NCBI GenBank assembly: GCA_035493475.1
Contig: DATJIF010000040.1
Span: 89,825 to 153,824, forward strand
Direction: 5' to 3'
From: Actinospica sp035493475
GTDB lineage: Bacteria; Actinomycetota; Actinomycetes; Streptomycetales; Catenulisporaceae
Length of the DNA stretch: 64,000 nucleotides
Below, piece after piece: positions 42,987 to 51,383 of the stretch; positions within the stretch are counted from its first letter, which is position 1; each line of letters opens with the position of its first letter. The notes under the pieces were generated by a model. It saw only the letters and a list, made by a program, of their open reading frames with translations. It did no database searches and was not told the origin of the DNA. A program made the position numbers and the translations under genes.

Positions 42987-44018
42987 CTACCCGGCCAGGC
43001 TCAGCGTGCGCCAGGGGCTGGCCGGGTCCTCGGCCAGGATCCGGTGCACCTTCCGGATCGAGCGGTAGTACCGGCTCCGGTCGGTGTCGTCGAAGTGCAG
43101 CAGCCGGCCGAGGATGTAGCCGGCCGAGTACTCCCGCCAGTCGCGGTACGCCGCGGCGGACAGCCGGCCCGCGCGCTCCACGGTCTCCCGGGCCTCGTCC
43201 ACGTCGCAGAGCTTGGTGGCCGCGGCCCAGCGCGCCAGGTTCACCGCGCGGCCGTAGTTCCAGGCGCGCACGTCCGGGGCCGGGTCCTGCTCCTCGGCCT
43301 CCCAGATGCCGTCCGCGCGCATCGCGGCGAGGTGCGCGGCGACCGCGTCAGGGTCCTTGTCCGGGGACATCGCGGCGCTGATCGGGCCGTCCAGCAGCTC
43401 CTCGATCGCGGCGCGCCAGTGGTCGTACTCGGTGATCCGCCAGCCCTCGCGCATCAGCCGCACGTCGGCCGGATAGTCCTTGTAGACGTGCCCGATCGTG
43501 TTCCACGGCGCCTCGTTCTGCACGGCCAGGTGCGCGCCGCAGGCCAGCGCGGCGGCGAGCGGGCCGGTCCGCGGCCTGTTGTCCGCCGCGACCAGCCGGT
43601 CGCCGTAGTCGGAGAAGGGGCGGATCGCCTCCGGGTGGTTGTCCACCCAGGACGCCAGCTTCTTCACCGGTATCCGGCCCTCGTGATCAGAACCCTGGTT
43701 CACCACCAGCTGCCAGGTGAGCGGGGCGCAGCGGCGCAGCATCGTGCGCAGGGTCATCGCGTGGTACACCAGGTGCGCGCCGGGGTCCACGGTCTGATTG
43801 GGCGTCACCGCGTAGACCCGGTACTGTCCGCCGATGTCCTGGACCAGCCCGAGCGGCGCCTTCGGATCGTCCAAGCCCTCGTCGGCGAGCCTGCGCGCCC
43901 CGAAGACGAGCAGGTGGGTGTCCGACAGAGCCCGCAGATAGCCGTCGAGGTCCCCGCGCTTCAAAGCGTCCAGCAGGCGCTGCTCGACAGTGGCGGTCTG
44001 CGGTACCACCACACCCAT
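42987..44018 (-). CDS. DUF1266-domain protein
   Basis: A 343-residue soluble protein. The N-terminal part (about 5-130) resembles an SseB/YwqJ-like small domain (LLDALKRGDLDGYLRALSDTHLLVF). The C-terminal half matches DUF1266 proteins by its Trp-rich pattern: GWRITEYDHWRAAIEELLDG, AWNYGRAVNLARWA, DWREYSAGYILGR. The first ATG of the open frame is at 44051; ATG 44018 is preferred because GGTGGGAG lies just upstream. DUF1266 proteins occur in Gram-positive genomes, sometimes next to secretion or toxin loci, but no role is assigned. It converges with the PAC2 gene. Confidence 0.8.
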   Translation of the reverse strand: MGVVVPQTATVEQRLLDALKRGDLDGYLRALSDTHLLVFGARRLADEGLDDPKAPLGLVQDIGGQYRVYAVTPNQTVDPGAHLVYHAMTLRTMLRRCAPLTWQLVVNQGSDHEGRIPVKKLASWVDNHPEAIRPFSDYGDRLVAADNRPRTGPLAAALACGAHLAVQNEAPWNTIGHVYKDYPADVRLMREGWRITEYDHWRAAIEELLDGPISAAMSPDKDPDAVAAHLAAMRADGIWEAEEQDPAPDVRAWNYGRAVNLARWAAATKLCDVDEARETVERAGRLSAAAYRDWREYSAGYILGRLLHFDDTDRSRYYRSIRKVHRILAEDPASPWRTLSLAG

Positions 44019-44151
44019 TCTCCCACCCCCCGGTAAGTCCTGCCCGTGCACAAGCCCGGCCCAGTCTAAACGACTTCGCGCCAGGCGGGGCGAGCACGTG
44101 CGTTTCCCGGTTCCCCTTCCCTACGCGCTCCGGACGGGGTATGGTCGGTGG

Positions 44152-44275
44152 CATTGAGGCGCGTTCCACCATCTCCCCCCCGTGGTGGAACGCGGACCTC
44201 CACCGGTCCTCAGTGACCGTGTCCGGCGGCCCCGCGCTCCCCCCGTGGCGTGGGGCCGCCCCCTTTTTCTTTTTC
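44152..44275 (+). ncRNA. 6C small RNA
   Basis: Two hairpins with cytosine-rich loops define the actinobacterial 6C RNA. Stem GCGTTCCACCA/TGGTGGAACGC (44161-44171 with 44183-44193) has seven C in its loop (44175-44181). Stem GGCGGCCCC/GGGGCCGCC (44225-44233 with 44252-44260) has six C (44239-44244). The second is followed by CCCTTTTTCTTTTTC, a strong intrinsic terminator. A TATGGT box (44140-44145) fits transcription from about 44152. In mycobacteria the homologue (B11) acts through its C-rich loops on G-rich ribosome binding sites. It fills the 353-bp gap between the DUF1266 gene and the SPFH-like gene. Confidence 0.88.
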
Positions 44276-44371
44276 TCCGTATTCCCGCCGCTCATCCGCA
44301 CGGCGCGCTAGTGTGTCGGCCGACGGCCCGCCGTGGGTACGGGCCGCGCATCGTCAATGAGGGGGCGGCAC

Positions 44372-45220
44372 ATGCCAGCCATGCGCAACGTCATATCCAC
44401 CCTTGACAATCAGGGGCGGGAGGTGATGGGTCCCGGCGTGCTGCTGTACCACTACGCCGATCCCAACATCCTCAACGGTTCGCTGATCACGGTGGAGTCG
44501 AACCACTTCTGCGTGCTCAAGTCGCGCGGAGCCATCCTCAACGTCTACGACACCGGCCAGTTCCAGCTGGAGACCCCGGACCGTCCGCTGTTCGGCTCGA
44601 TGCAGCGCTCGTTCTACGGCGGCCAGTCGCCGTGGCAGTACGAGGTCATCTACATCAACCGCGCCAAGTCGGTGATCAAGGCGCGCGGCACGGCGCTGTC
44701 CCGGGAGATGGCGGAGCTGTCCTACGAGGTGGACTACTACATCCACGTCGAGACCAAGGAGGACGCGCTCAGGCTCGTCCAGCACATGCCGGTGGCCGGG
44801 CACACGGTCAACGCCAACGAGGTCAACGAGTACGCGGGCCCGGTGGTCGAGCAGGCGGTCAACCAGATCGTCCAGGTGACCCCGCTCGAGCAGGTCAACG
44901 AGAAGATCCACGAGATCAGCGAGCTGGTCTCCGGGCACCTGCAGGAGTTCCTCGGCGTCTACGGCATCACCCTGAACGACGTCAAGGTGCTGATCAAGCC
45001 GCAGGACGAGCGGATGCGCGAGCTGCTCTCGCTGCGCGCCTTCGGGATGACCGAGCAGGAGGCCATGCGCGCCTACCTGGCCCTGAAGCTCGCCGACCGC
45101 GGCCTGGCCGTGGCCGTCAACGCGCTGCTCGGCGAGCCGCTGCAGGTGGCCCTGCTGCCCTCGAACCTGTACGGCGACGTGCGCCAGCTCGGGCTCGGCA
45201 ACGGAAGCATCAAGCAGTAA
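44372..45220 (+). CDS. SPFH-domain/virion core-like protein
   Basis: A 282-residue protein of the SPFH-related virion-core-like family (YdjI type): an N-terminal beta-rich part (VLLYHYADPNILNGSLITVESNHFC read as successive strands), IYINRAKSVIKARGTA, and a helical C-terminal half (VTPLEQVNEKIHEISELVSGHL, YGITLNDVKVLI). No membrane segment is seen. Family members form large homo-oligomers and in Bacillus are linked to membrane stress responses; the function here is not known. The ATG at 44372 follows GAGGGGG. The stop overlaps the next start codon, so the two are translationally coupled. Confidence 0.82.
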   Translation: MPAMRNVISTLDNQGREVMGPGVLLYHYADPNILNGSLITVESNHFCVLKSRGAILNVYDTGQFQLETPDRPLFGSMQRSFYGGQSPWQYEVIYINRAKSVIKARGTALSREMAELSYEVDYYIHVETKEDALRLVQHMPVAGHTVNANEVNEYAGPVVEQAVNQIVQVTPLEQVNEKIHEISELVSGHLQEFLGVYGITLNDVKVLIKPQDERMRELLSLRAFGMTEQEAMRAYLALKLADRGLAVAVNALLGEPLQVALLPSNLYGDVRQLGLGNGSIKQ

Positions 45221-45729
45221 TGACGCACGGGGCCTTCGAACCGATCGTCGGAGTCGACCGGTACACCGAGGCCGGCCGGCTGCGCGCGGACGACCTCGCG
45301 GTGCGCACCTACGCCGCCGAACTGCTGGCCCGTGCGGCGCAGCGGATCGGCGAGGCCGCGGTGGACTACCAGCGCACCATCCTGCCGCCCTCGACCCGGG
45401 AGCAGCCGTTCCCGCCCGCCGAGCTCAAGGCGCCGATGGACGCGGCCAAGCGCTGTCAGCAGCGCTACACCGCGCTCGCCGACCGGCTGCGCAACGCGCC
45501 GTTCCCGCCGGACCCGAAGAAGGCCTGGAAGCAGCTGCGCGGCCCCGGCGCCGCGCGGCTGCTGGACTTCGACCGGATGCTGCACCAGCAGGCCGAGTTC
45601 GCGGCGGGCGTCGTGGACGGCGTGTCGGCCCAGGTGCTGTCCGAACTGCCGGTCCGGGAGGCGGAGCACGCTCTCGCCGAGCTGACCCGCGCCCTGGACG
45701 AGCGCAGCGCGTTCCTCAGCGGTCTGTGA
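45220..45729 (+). CDS. Uncharacterised helical protein coupled to the SPFH-like gene
   Basis: A 169-residue, mostly helical soluble protein with no recognised domain. It carries ELLARAAQRIGEAAVDYQRTI and a central Pro-rich turn (PPSTREQPFPPAELKAPM), then a helix with KKAWKQLRGPGAARLLDFDR. The ATG shares its first base with the preceding stop (TAATG), implying a dedicated partner for the SPFH-like protein. A strong hairpin terminator follows 8 bp after its stop. Confidence 0.75.
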   Translation: MTHGAFEPIVGVDRYTEAGRLRADDLAVRTYAAELLARAAQRIGEAAVDYQRTILPPSTREQPFPPAELKAPMDAAKRCQQRYTALADRLRNAPFPPDPKKAWKQLRGPGAARLLDFDRMLHQQAEFAAGVVDGVSAQVLSELPVREAEHALAELTRALDERSAFLSGL

Positions 45730-45737
45730 AGAAAGGC

Positions 45738-45769
45738 TGCGGCCGCCCCGTGTTCCCGGGGCGGCCGCA
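45738..45769. terminator. 13-bp perfect hairpin
   Basis: TGCGGCCGCCCCG (45738-45750) pairs with CGGGGCGGCCGCA (45757-45769) around a TGTTCC loop. It separates the convergent SPFH operon and the HAD gene and could serve both. Confidence 0.8.
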
Positions 45770-45790
45770 CACGCCGTCAGACGCGGCGCG

Positions 45791-46528
45791 CTAGCCGACC
45801 AGCCGCAGCACCGCGTCCAGGCCGCGTTCGCCGGTCTTGGGCTCGGCGGGCAGCAGCAGCACCCGGAGATTGCACGCCACGGCCCCGCCGTCGCGCGGCG
45901 CGTTGTCGCCGACCATCAGGGTCCTGCGGGGGTCGGCGCCGAGGTCCGCGCAGGCCTTGAGGAACATCTTCGGGTCCGGCTTCTCCACGCCGAGCTCGTA
46001 GGAGAGCGCGTACGCCCCGACGTACTCGGCGAGCCCGTGCGCCGCGAAGTTCACCCGCAGGTCGAACGGGATGTCGCTGACGATCCCCACCGGCACGCCG
46101 CGCTCGGCCAGCGCGCGCAGCACCGGCTTCGTGTCGTCGTACGGGTACCAGTTCTCGACGTCCAGGATCGCCTGGTACGCGAGCGCCTCGATCCCCTGGA
46201 ACGCGGGCACCTCGGCGAGCCACAGTTCCGTCGCGGCCCGGTGCCGCTCCGCCGACGTGTCCCGCAGATGCTGCGCGGCGGCCACGTGCGGCAGCGTCGC
46301 GGCGGCGTGCACCTGCTCCGCCACGGCCGCCGCGTCCAGCGTCTCCGGATCGCGCCCGGCCCGGGCCCAGATCCGGCCGAGGAACTCCTCGGTGGGCGGG
46401 CTGCGGAACAGCGTGTTGGCGAAGTCGAACAGCACGGCCTCGATCGGCGGCACCGGTCCGGCGAGATCGGCGGGCGAGGTCGGGACGGCGGTCGGCAGGC
46501 TGTACAGATGTGCGCTCACGGGGCCCAT
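45791..46528 (-). CDS. HAD-superfamily hydrolase
   Basis: A 245-residue haloacid dehalogenase-like hydrolase. Motif I reads DFANT (nucleophile Asp, with Ala at +2 as in several dehalogenase/phosphonatase-type subfamilies), motif II is in VGIVSDIP, motif III lysine in GVEKPDPKMF and motif IV in MVGDNAPRDGG. A helical cap lies between motifs I and II. Substrate is not predictable; small phosphorylated metabolites are the usual targets. The first 28 residues are a Pro/Ala-rich extension before the core. It lies 49 bp upstream of the XRE gene's stop and both run on the minus strand. Confidence 0.85.
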   Translation of the reverse strand: MGPVSAHLYSLPTAVPTSPADLAGPVPPIEAVLFDFANTLFRSPPTEEFLGRIWARAGRDPETLDAAAVAEQVHAAATLPHVAAAQHLRDTSAERHRAATELWLAEVPAFQGIEALAYQAILDVENWYPYDDTKPVLRALAERGVPVGIVSDIPFDLRVNFAAHGLAEYVGAYALSYELGVEKPDPKMFLKACADLGADPRRTLMVGDNAPRDGGAVACNLRVLLLPAEPKTGERGLDAVLRLVG

Positions 46529-46577
46529 CCTCGCATCCGCGGGTGACGGGCGGTTTTCCGGCGGGTGGCGGGCGGGC

Positions 46578-46955
46578 TCAGACCCCGATCTTGCCGCCGT
46601 CGTCGGCGCCGGCCCGGGCGAGCAGGGTGCGGACCAGCGTGGCGACGTAGCGGCGGTCGTCCTTGCTCAGCCGGCCCACGGCGGCGAGCAGGAACTCGAT
46701 CTCGGGGTCCTTCGTGAGGGTGAGCACGGTGTGCGCGGTGGACTCGGCCGCCGCGGCGCGGACCCGGTCCGCGGGCAGGTCGAGCCCCGCGGCGAGGCGG
46801 GTGAGGGTCTGCGGGTGCGGCGGACGGCTCGGCTGCTCGTTGGTGGCCAGGTGGTGCACCGTCGAGCGGGGCAGCCCGCCGCGGCGTGCCACGTCGGCGA
46901 AGGACCAGTGCTGCTCGGCCATTCGCGCCCGGATCAGTGCCTGAAGCGGGTTCAT
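46578..46955 (-). CDS. XRE-family DNA-binding protein
   Basis: A 125-residue regulator with an N-terminal Cro/CI-type helix-turn-helix (about 14-60, WSFADVARRGGLPRSTVHHLA). A C-terminal helical region (LTKDPEIEFLLAAVGRLSKDDRRYVATLVRTLL split in two helices) probably mediates dimerisation. The ATG at 46955 is preferred; an upstream in-frame start at 47000 would add a poorly structured Arg/Ala stretch. Target unknown. Confidence 0.8.
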   Translation of the reverse strand: MNPLQALIRARMAEQHWSFADVARRGGLPRSTVHHLATNEQPSRPPHPQTLTRLAAGLDLPADRVRAAAAESTAHTVLTLTKDPEIEFLLAAVGRLSKDDRRYVATLVRTLLARAGADDGGKIGV

Positions 46956-47181
46956 GGGCTTGACCTCGGCTTTCGCCGCCACGGGGGCGCGGCGGCCCAC
47001 ATTCCAGCCTAGCCGCGTTCCGCCCCGGGGCGCGCTCCGGCGGGGCCGGAGCGGTCATCGTTCGGTGAAACGCTATGTGATCTTTCTCGCCCTCTGGACG
47101 GGTTTGACCGGCTCTCAGGGTGTCTTGTTAACCTGCATGGACTAGTGATCATACGGGTGTGGACCAGAGAGAGGTGCGGCG

Positions 47182-47484
47182 ATGAGCCATCCTTCCTTGG
47201 CCGAGGTCTGGGAGCGCTTCGGGCCGCGGCTGCCGGAGATGGCCTTCGAACCGGGGCTGGTCGCCGCGCTCGACCAGCACGCCGCCGCCGTCCGGGACAC
47301 CCTCGGCGGCGCGCACGCCTACCACTCGACCCTCGGCGACTACGCCCTCGGCTTCCTGGACGCGCTGCGCGAGGCCGAGTGGCGCGAGCACGCCGGCTAC
47401 GACTTCGCCACGCTCCGCCTCACCGCCGTCTCCTGGCTGATCCGCGAGCACCGGCTGCCGCTCGGCCCCGCGCCCGCGTTCTGA
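47182..47484 (+). CDS. Small uncharacterised actinobacterial protein
   Basis: A 100-residue helical protein. The pattern LVAALDQHAAAVRD, DYALGFLDALREAEW and TLRLTAVSWLI resembles the short DUF6401-type proteins scattered in actinomycete genomes, but I hold that only loosely. The ATG at 47182 follows GAGAGAGG. Possible promoter elements TTGACC and TTAACCT lie upstream at about 47104-47133. No function can be given. Confidence 0.72.
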   Translation: MSHPSLAEVWERFGPRLPEMAFEPGLVAALDQHAAAVRDTLGGAHAYHSTLGDYALGFLDALREAEWREHAGYDFATLRLTAVSWLIREHRLPLGPAPAF

Positions 47485-47579
47485 TCCGCGCTTTTCCCGC
47501 TCCGCGAGCCGGATGCCCGAGGCCGATCTAAGGTCGAGGGATAAGCACAAGCCTTTGGTCCGCTGCGAAAGGATCGAGG

Positions 47580-48134
47580 ATGAGCGGATTCACTCCGGGA
47601 CGCGACGGCGGTCCGACCGTCGTCAATGCGACCCCCGGTTTCAGCGTGAAGGCAAGGAAGACCAAGAAGGCCCGGCACAAGGACGACCAGGCGCGGATCA
47701 CCGCGCACGCCCGCTCGGTCGGCCGGACCGGCAAGGCGCGCGAGCGCGAGCGCGGCTACGACGAGGTCGAGGAGCTGGTGCTCGACGAGCGCCGGCAGGT
47801 GCCCGTCGTGCCGCGCCGGGACAACGGCGGACCCAACGAGGCCCGCGAGCACGTGCGCCGGGACATCGGCAGCCACGTCGCCGTGTTCGAGCTCGGCGCC
47901 GCGGACAATCCCGCGGACCTGACCGGGCCGTTCCAGGACCCGCAGGGCGCCGAGATGCGCTGGGCGGTGCGCTGCCTGACGCACGAGGAGACCAGGTTCC
48001 TCGGCGACCACCGGGCCGCGATCCAGGCGGTCAAGGCCTCGCACACCTGGTGCGCGGGCTGCGCCGAGGCCGTCGCGGGCAGCCGCAGGGTGCGCCACCG
48101 CGCGCGGACCCGGTTGAAGGAGGCGACGTCGTGA
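47580..48134 (+). CDS. Uncharacterised protein with C-terminal Cys-x2-Cys, first of a tandem pair
   Basis: A 184-residue protein. The N-terminal 75 residues are basic and probably disordered (KARKTKKARHKDDQ). The C-terminal domain has WAVRCLTHEETRFLGDHRAAIQAVKASHTWCAGC, ending in an Arg-rich tail. The conserved spacing of Cys, His, Trp and the CxxC resembles the C-terminal domain of the next gene, so the two are probably paralogues. A zinc-binding or nucleic-acid-binding role is possible given the basic termini but is only inferred. ATG 47580, with GAAAGGA just upstream. Confidence 0.75.
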   Translation: MSGFTPGRDGGPTVVNATPGFSVKARKTKKARHKDDQARITAHARSVGRTGKARERERGYDEVEELVLDERRQVPVVPRRDNGGPNEAREHVRRDIGSHVAVFELGAADNPADLTGPFQDPQGAEMRWAVRCLTHEETRFLGDHRAAIQAVKASHTWCAGCAEAVAGSRRVRHRARTRLKEATS

Positions 48135-48207
48135 GCGAGCTTGCGAGCGAACCATTGAACACAGCGATTCCGCGAATGCGGCCGCCGAGCGCCAGCGAGG
48201 TGGTCGT

Positions 48208-48678
48208 ATGAGCTCCAGCAGCTCCGGCGGAGTGCCGCAGAACGAGAAGCGGGCCAGGGAGCACCGGATGCGGCAGACCGCGAAGAAGCAGGTGCACCGC
48301 GCCGAGGTGGTGCTCAACAAGTACCGGGCCCGCGCCGCGCAGATCATGCACGCCGAGGGTCTGCACGGCGGCGGCGAGAAGCCGGAGCGCGCCGCGTACG
48401 TGTACCGGATCCTGCGGCACCGGGAGACCGGCGTCCGGGTCCGCGTGCTGGACTGCGAGGCGCCCGACGCCCCCGCGTCCGCGAAGGGCGAGGCCGTGCA
48501 CCGCTACCTCGTCGAGTGCCAGACGCACGGCGTGAAGGGCGACTCCTTCGTCAACGCGAAGGCGGCGCTCAAGGCGGCCCGCCGGTCGGACGAGTGGTGC
48601 TCGGAGTGCTCCGGCCTGATGAGCGCGACGCCGAAGACCCGCAACCGGGCCCGGCTCACCACCAAGCACAGAAGGTGA
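48208..48678 (+). CDS. Uncharacterised protein with Cys-x2-Cys, second of a tandem pair
   Basis: A 156-residue basic protein. An N-terminal Arg/Lys-rich helix (NEKRAREHRMRQTAKKQVHR) precedes a domain with YLVECQTHGVKGDSFVNAKAALKAA and a WCSEC motif, followed by a basic tail. The final 50 residues align by eye with the end of the preceding protein (Cys, THxx, AAxKAA, WCxxC). The genes are 73 bp apart with no terminator between. A 15-bp hairpin follows after the stop. I do not recognise the family. Confidence 0.75.
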   Translation: MSSSSSGGVPQNEKRAREHRMRQTAKKQVHRAEVVLNKYRARAAQIMHAEGLHGGGEKPERAAYVYRILRHRETGVRVRVLDCEAPDAPASAKGEAVHRYLVECQTHGVKGDSFVNAKAALKAARRSDEWCSECSGLMSATPKTRNRARLTTKHRR

Positions 48679-48694
48679 CGCTCGGCGAGAACGC

Positions 48695-48730
48695 CGTGGC
48701 CCGCATCCCAGACTCGGGATGCGGGCCACG
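48695..48730. terminator. 15-bp perfect hairpin
   Basis: CGTGGCCCGCATCCC (48695-48709) pairs with GGGATGCGGGCCACG (48716-48730), loop AGACTC, between the convergent CxxC-protein gene and the MscS-related gene. Confidence 0.8.
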
Positions 48731-48750
48731 TTCGTCTTACCTGCTGCCGC

Positions 48751-49593
48751 TTACGCCTCGGAGCCGGTCGGGCCGCCCTCGCCGGTCATCCGCTCGCGGG
48801 CGCGGCGGGCCTCCTCCTCGGCGGCCTGGGTGCCGTGCATGTGCCCGGCCGTGTACGCCTCGCCGCCGCTCGCCGTCCGGCCGCCGCGGTTGCTCTCGGC
48901 GGCGCGGGACGCCTCGCGCTCGGCCGAGTCGAGCATCCGCTCCCAGCGCGCCTGCATCGGCCGGATCATGCCGCCGCCGACGCCCACGATGAGCACGCCC
49001 GCCACCGTCGCCAGGATCGTCAGCAGCACCGGCTCGCTGACCGACGTGGCGATCCCGGTCTGGCCGAGCGCCGCGAACACACCGAGCGCGATGATGCCGA
49101 TGCCGACCGCGTTGGCCAGCGTCCGGCCGTACGACAGGGCGCTGAGCATGCTGGTCAGCAGGGTGCGCACGGTCCGCGCGATCATGGCCGCGATCACGAT
49201 GATGGCCACCGCCACCAGGCCGCGCGGGATCCACGCGAGGATGCTGCGGATGACGGTGTTGATCGGGTTCGAGCCGAAGACGCCGAACGCGACCTGCAGC
49301 ACGATCAGCATCATCAGGTAGTAGGCGATCATGCCGACGAGCTTGGAGCCGTCGTACTTGCTGTTCTCCAGCGCGCGCGACATCCCGGCGCGCTCCATCA
49401 CGTTCTCGAAGTGCAGGCGGCGCAGCACGCTCTCCACCACCCGGCCGATCACCTTGGCGATCATCCAGCCGATGACCAGCACCGCCAGGAAGCCGACGAA
49501 CCGCGGCACCCACGTGGTGAAGCTGTTCCACATCGACGTGATGCCGCCGGTCCAGTCGACCCCGGCGACGTATATCTGCTGCGTGTGTTGCAT
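48751..49593 (-). CDS. MscS-related conserved TM-helix membrane protein
   Basis: A 280-residue integral membrane protein of the family with repeated TM-helix segments related to mechanosensitive channels. Four or five hydrophobic helices are visible (FVGFLAVLVIGWMIAKVIG, LVGMIAYYLMMLIVLQVAFGV, IPRGLVAVAIIVIAAMIA, AVGIGIIALGVFAALGQ, ILATVAGVLIVGVGGGM). The short pattern RRLHFENVMERAG between helices is typical. The canonical cytoplasmic MscS vestibule is missing; instead there is a hydrophilic tail rich in Arg/Glu/Gly. Its role is probably envelope or osmotic response. ATG 49593 is preferred over upstream in-frame starts, which would add a non-conserved leader. Confidence 0.82.
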   Translation of the reverse strand: MQHTQQIYVAGVDWTGGITSMWNSFTTWVPRFVGFLAVLVIGWMIAKVIGRVVESVLRRLHFENVMERAGMSRALENSKYDGSKLVGMIAYYLMMLIVLQVAFGVFGSNPINTVIRSILAWIPRGLVAVAIIVIAAMIARTVRTLLTSMLSALSYGRTLANAVGIGIIALGVFAALGQTGIATSVSEPVLLTILATVAGVLIVGVGGGMIRPMQARWERMLDSAEREASRAAESNRGGRTASGGEAYTAGHMHGTQAAEEEARRARERMTGEGGPTGSEA

Positions 49594-49712
49594 GACGGGT
49601 TCCGTGCCCTTCCGGATAACCGGCACGCGGACGGATCCGGCGCGCTCTGTCACTCCGTGGTAACACGCGGTCAAAAGCCGCTGCGCGCTGGATTAGCCCG
49701 TTTGAGGGCGTG

Positions 49713-51350
49713 TCAGGCCCAGACGGGCTCCGGGACCTCGCGCACCTCGCCGTCCTCGCCGAGGTGCAGGTAGCGGGTGAACGAGCGGCTGAACCAGCGG
49801 TCGTGCGTGACGGCGACGACCGTGCCGGAGAACCGGGCCAGGCCCGCCTCCAGCGCCTCGGCACTGGCGAGGTCGAGGTTGTCGGTCGGCTCGTCGAGCA
49901 GCAGCAGCGTGGCGCCGGACAGTTCGAGCAGCAGGATCAGGAAGCGCGCCTGCTGGCCGCCGGAGAGCTGCTCGAAGCGCACGTCGCCCTGCGCGGCGAG
50001 CTCGTAGCGGCTGAGCGAGGGCATCGCCTGGTCGCGCGGCAGGCTCGGCCGCCGCGCATCGCCGCGCCACAGGATCTCGACGAGCGTGGCGCCGACGAGC
50101 TCGGGCCGGTCATGCGTCTGCGAGAAGTGTCCCGGCACGACGCGCGCGCCGAGCTTCGCCGTCCCCTCGTGCGCGACGGGGGAGAGCGGCGTGAGCGACT
50201 CGCCCTCGGGGTCGGTGCCGCCGCGCCCGAGCAGCCGCAGCAGGTGCGACTTCCCGGTGCCGTTCGCGCCGAGCACGGCGATCCGGTCGCCGTACCAGGC
50301 CTCGAAGTCGAACGGCAGCGTCAGGTTCGTCAGCTCCAGCTGCTCGCACATGATGGCCCGTTTGCCGGTGCGCCCGCCGTCCAGCCGCATCTGGATGTTC
50401 TGGTCCTTCGGCGGGATCGGCGGCGGGCCCTCCGCCTCGAACTTCGCCAGCCGGGTACGCGCCGCCTGCAGCCGCGTGGCCATGTCGGAGTTGTACTTGG
50501 CCTTCGCCTGGTACATCCGCATGAGTTCCTTGAGCTTGGCGTGCTCCTCGTCCCAGCGGCGCCGGTCCTCGTCCAGCTTCTCGTGCCGCGCCGTACGCGC
50601 CTCGTGCCAGGACGCGAAGGAGCCGGGATGCACCCACGCCGAGCCGCCCTCGACGGCGACCACGGCGGTCGCGGTGTTCGCCAGCAGCTCCCGGTCGTGC
50701 GAGACGAACAGCAGCGTCTTCGGGCTCTCCTTCAGCCGCTGCTCCAGCCAGAGCTTGCCGGGCACGTCGAGGAAGTTGTCCGGCTCGTCGAGCAGCAGCA
50801 CCTCGTCGTCTCCGCGCAGTAGCAGGTCCAGGGCGAAGCGCTTCTGCTGGCCGCCGGAGAGAGTACGCACCGGACGGGTCCTGACGTCGTCCCAGCTCTT
50901 GCCGAGGATGCCGACGGCGACGGTGTCGAACACGACCTCGAGTTCGTATCCGCCGACGTCGCCCCACGCGGTGAGCGCGTTCGCGTACTTGAGCTGCGCG
51001 TTCTCGTCGGCGTCCGGCGCGGAGATCGCCGCCTCCGCGCGCGCCAGCCGCTCACCGAACTCGCGCACCGCGGGCGCCGAGAGCGAGAGCGCGAGTTCCC
51101 CGAGCGTCGTCTCGTCGCCGATCATGCCGATGAACTGGCGCATCACGCCGAGGCCCCCGCCGCGCGCGATCGACCCGGCGGACGCGTTCGTGTCCCCGGC
51201 GACCAGCCGCAGCAGCGTGGTCTTCCCGGCCCCGTTCGGCCCGACCAGCGCCACCTTCGCGCCCTCGCCGACCCGGAAGGTGACGTCGGAGAACAGCATG
51301 CGGCCGTCGGGGAGCTTGAAGCCCACTCCGGATAGATCGACGTAGCCCAT
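49713..51350 (-). CDS. ABC-F family ATPase
   Basis: A 545-residue protein with two nucleotide-binding domains and no membrane segment, the layout of ABC-F proteins that act on ribosomes. The first domain has GPNGAGKTT, LSGGQQKR and LLLDEPDNFLD. A charged helical linker (HEARTARHEKLDEDRRRWDEEH in part) follows. The second domain has GANGTGKSH, LSGGQQAR and LLLLDEPTDNLD. ABC-F members mediate antibiotic resistance by ribosome protection or translation control; which applies here cannot be told. The gene is 33 bp downstream of the TetR gene on the same strand and might be co-transcribed with it. Confidence 0.9.
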   Translation of the reverse strand: MGYVDLSGVGFKLPDGRMLFSDVTFRVGEGAKVALVGPNGAGKTTLLRLVAGDTNASAGSIARGGGLGVMRQFIGMIGDETTLGELALSLSAPAVREFGERLARAEAAISAPDADENAQLKYANALTAWGDVGGYELEVVFDTVAVGILGKSWDDVRTRPVRTLSGGQQKRFALDLLLRGDDEVLLLDEPDNFLDVPGKLWLEQRLKESPKTLLFVSHDRELLANTATAVVAVEGGSAWVHPGSFASWHEARTARHEKLDEDRRRWDEEHAKLKELMRMYQAKAKYNSDMATRLQAARTRLAKFEAEGPPPIPPKDQNIQMRLDGGRTGKRAIMCEQLELTNLTLPFDFEAWYGDRIAVLGANGTGKSHLLRLLGRGGTDPEGESLTPLSPVAHEGTAKLGARVVPGHFSQTHDRPELVGATLVEILWRGDARRPSLPRDQAMPSLSRYELAAQGDVRFEQLSGGQQARFLILLLELSGATLLLLDEPTDNLDLASAEALEAGLARFSGTVVAVTHDRWFSRSFTRYLHLGEDGEVREVPEPVWA

Positions 51351-51383
51351 GAGGTGCGAGTATCGCCGCTCACCGGGACGGTG

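Noticed and set aside
46380..46440. HAD protein possibly inactivated because motif I has Ala at the second Asp position
   Set aside because: Several HAD subfamilies naturally lack that Asp, and the other motifs are intact.
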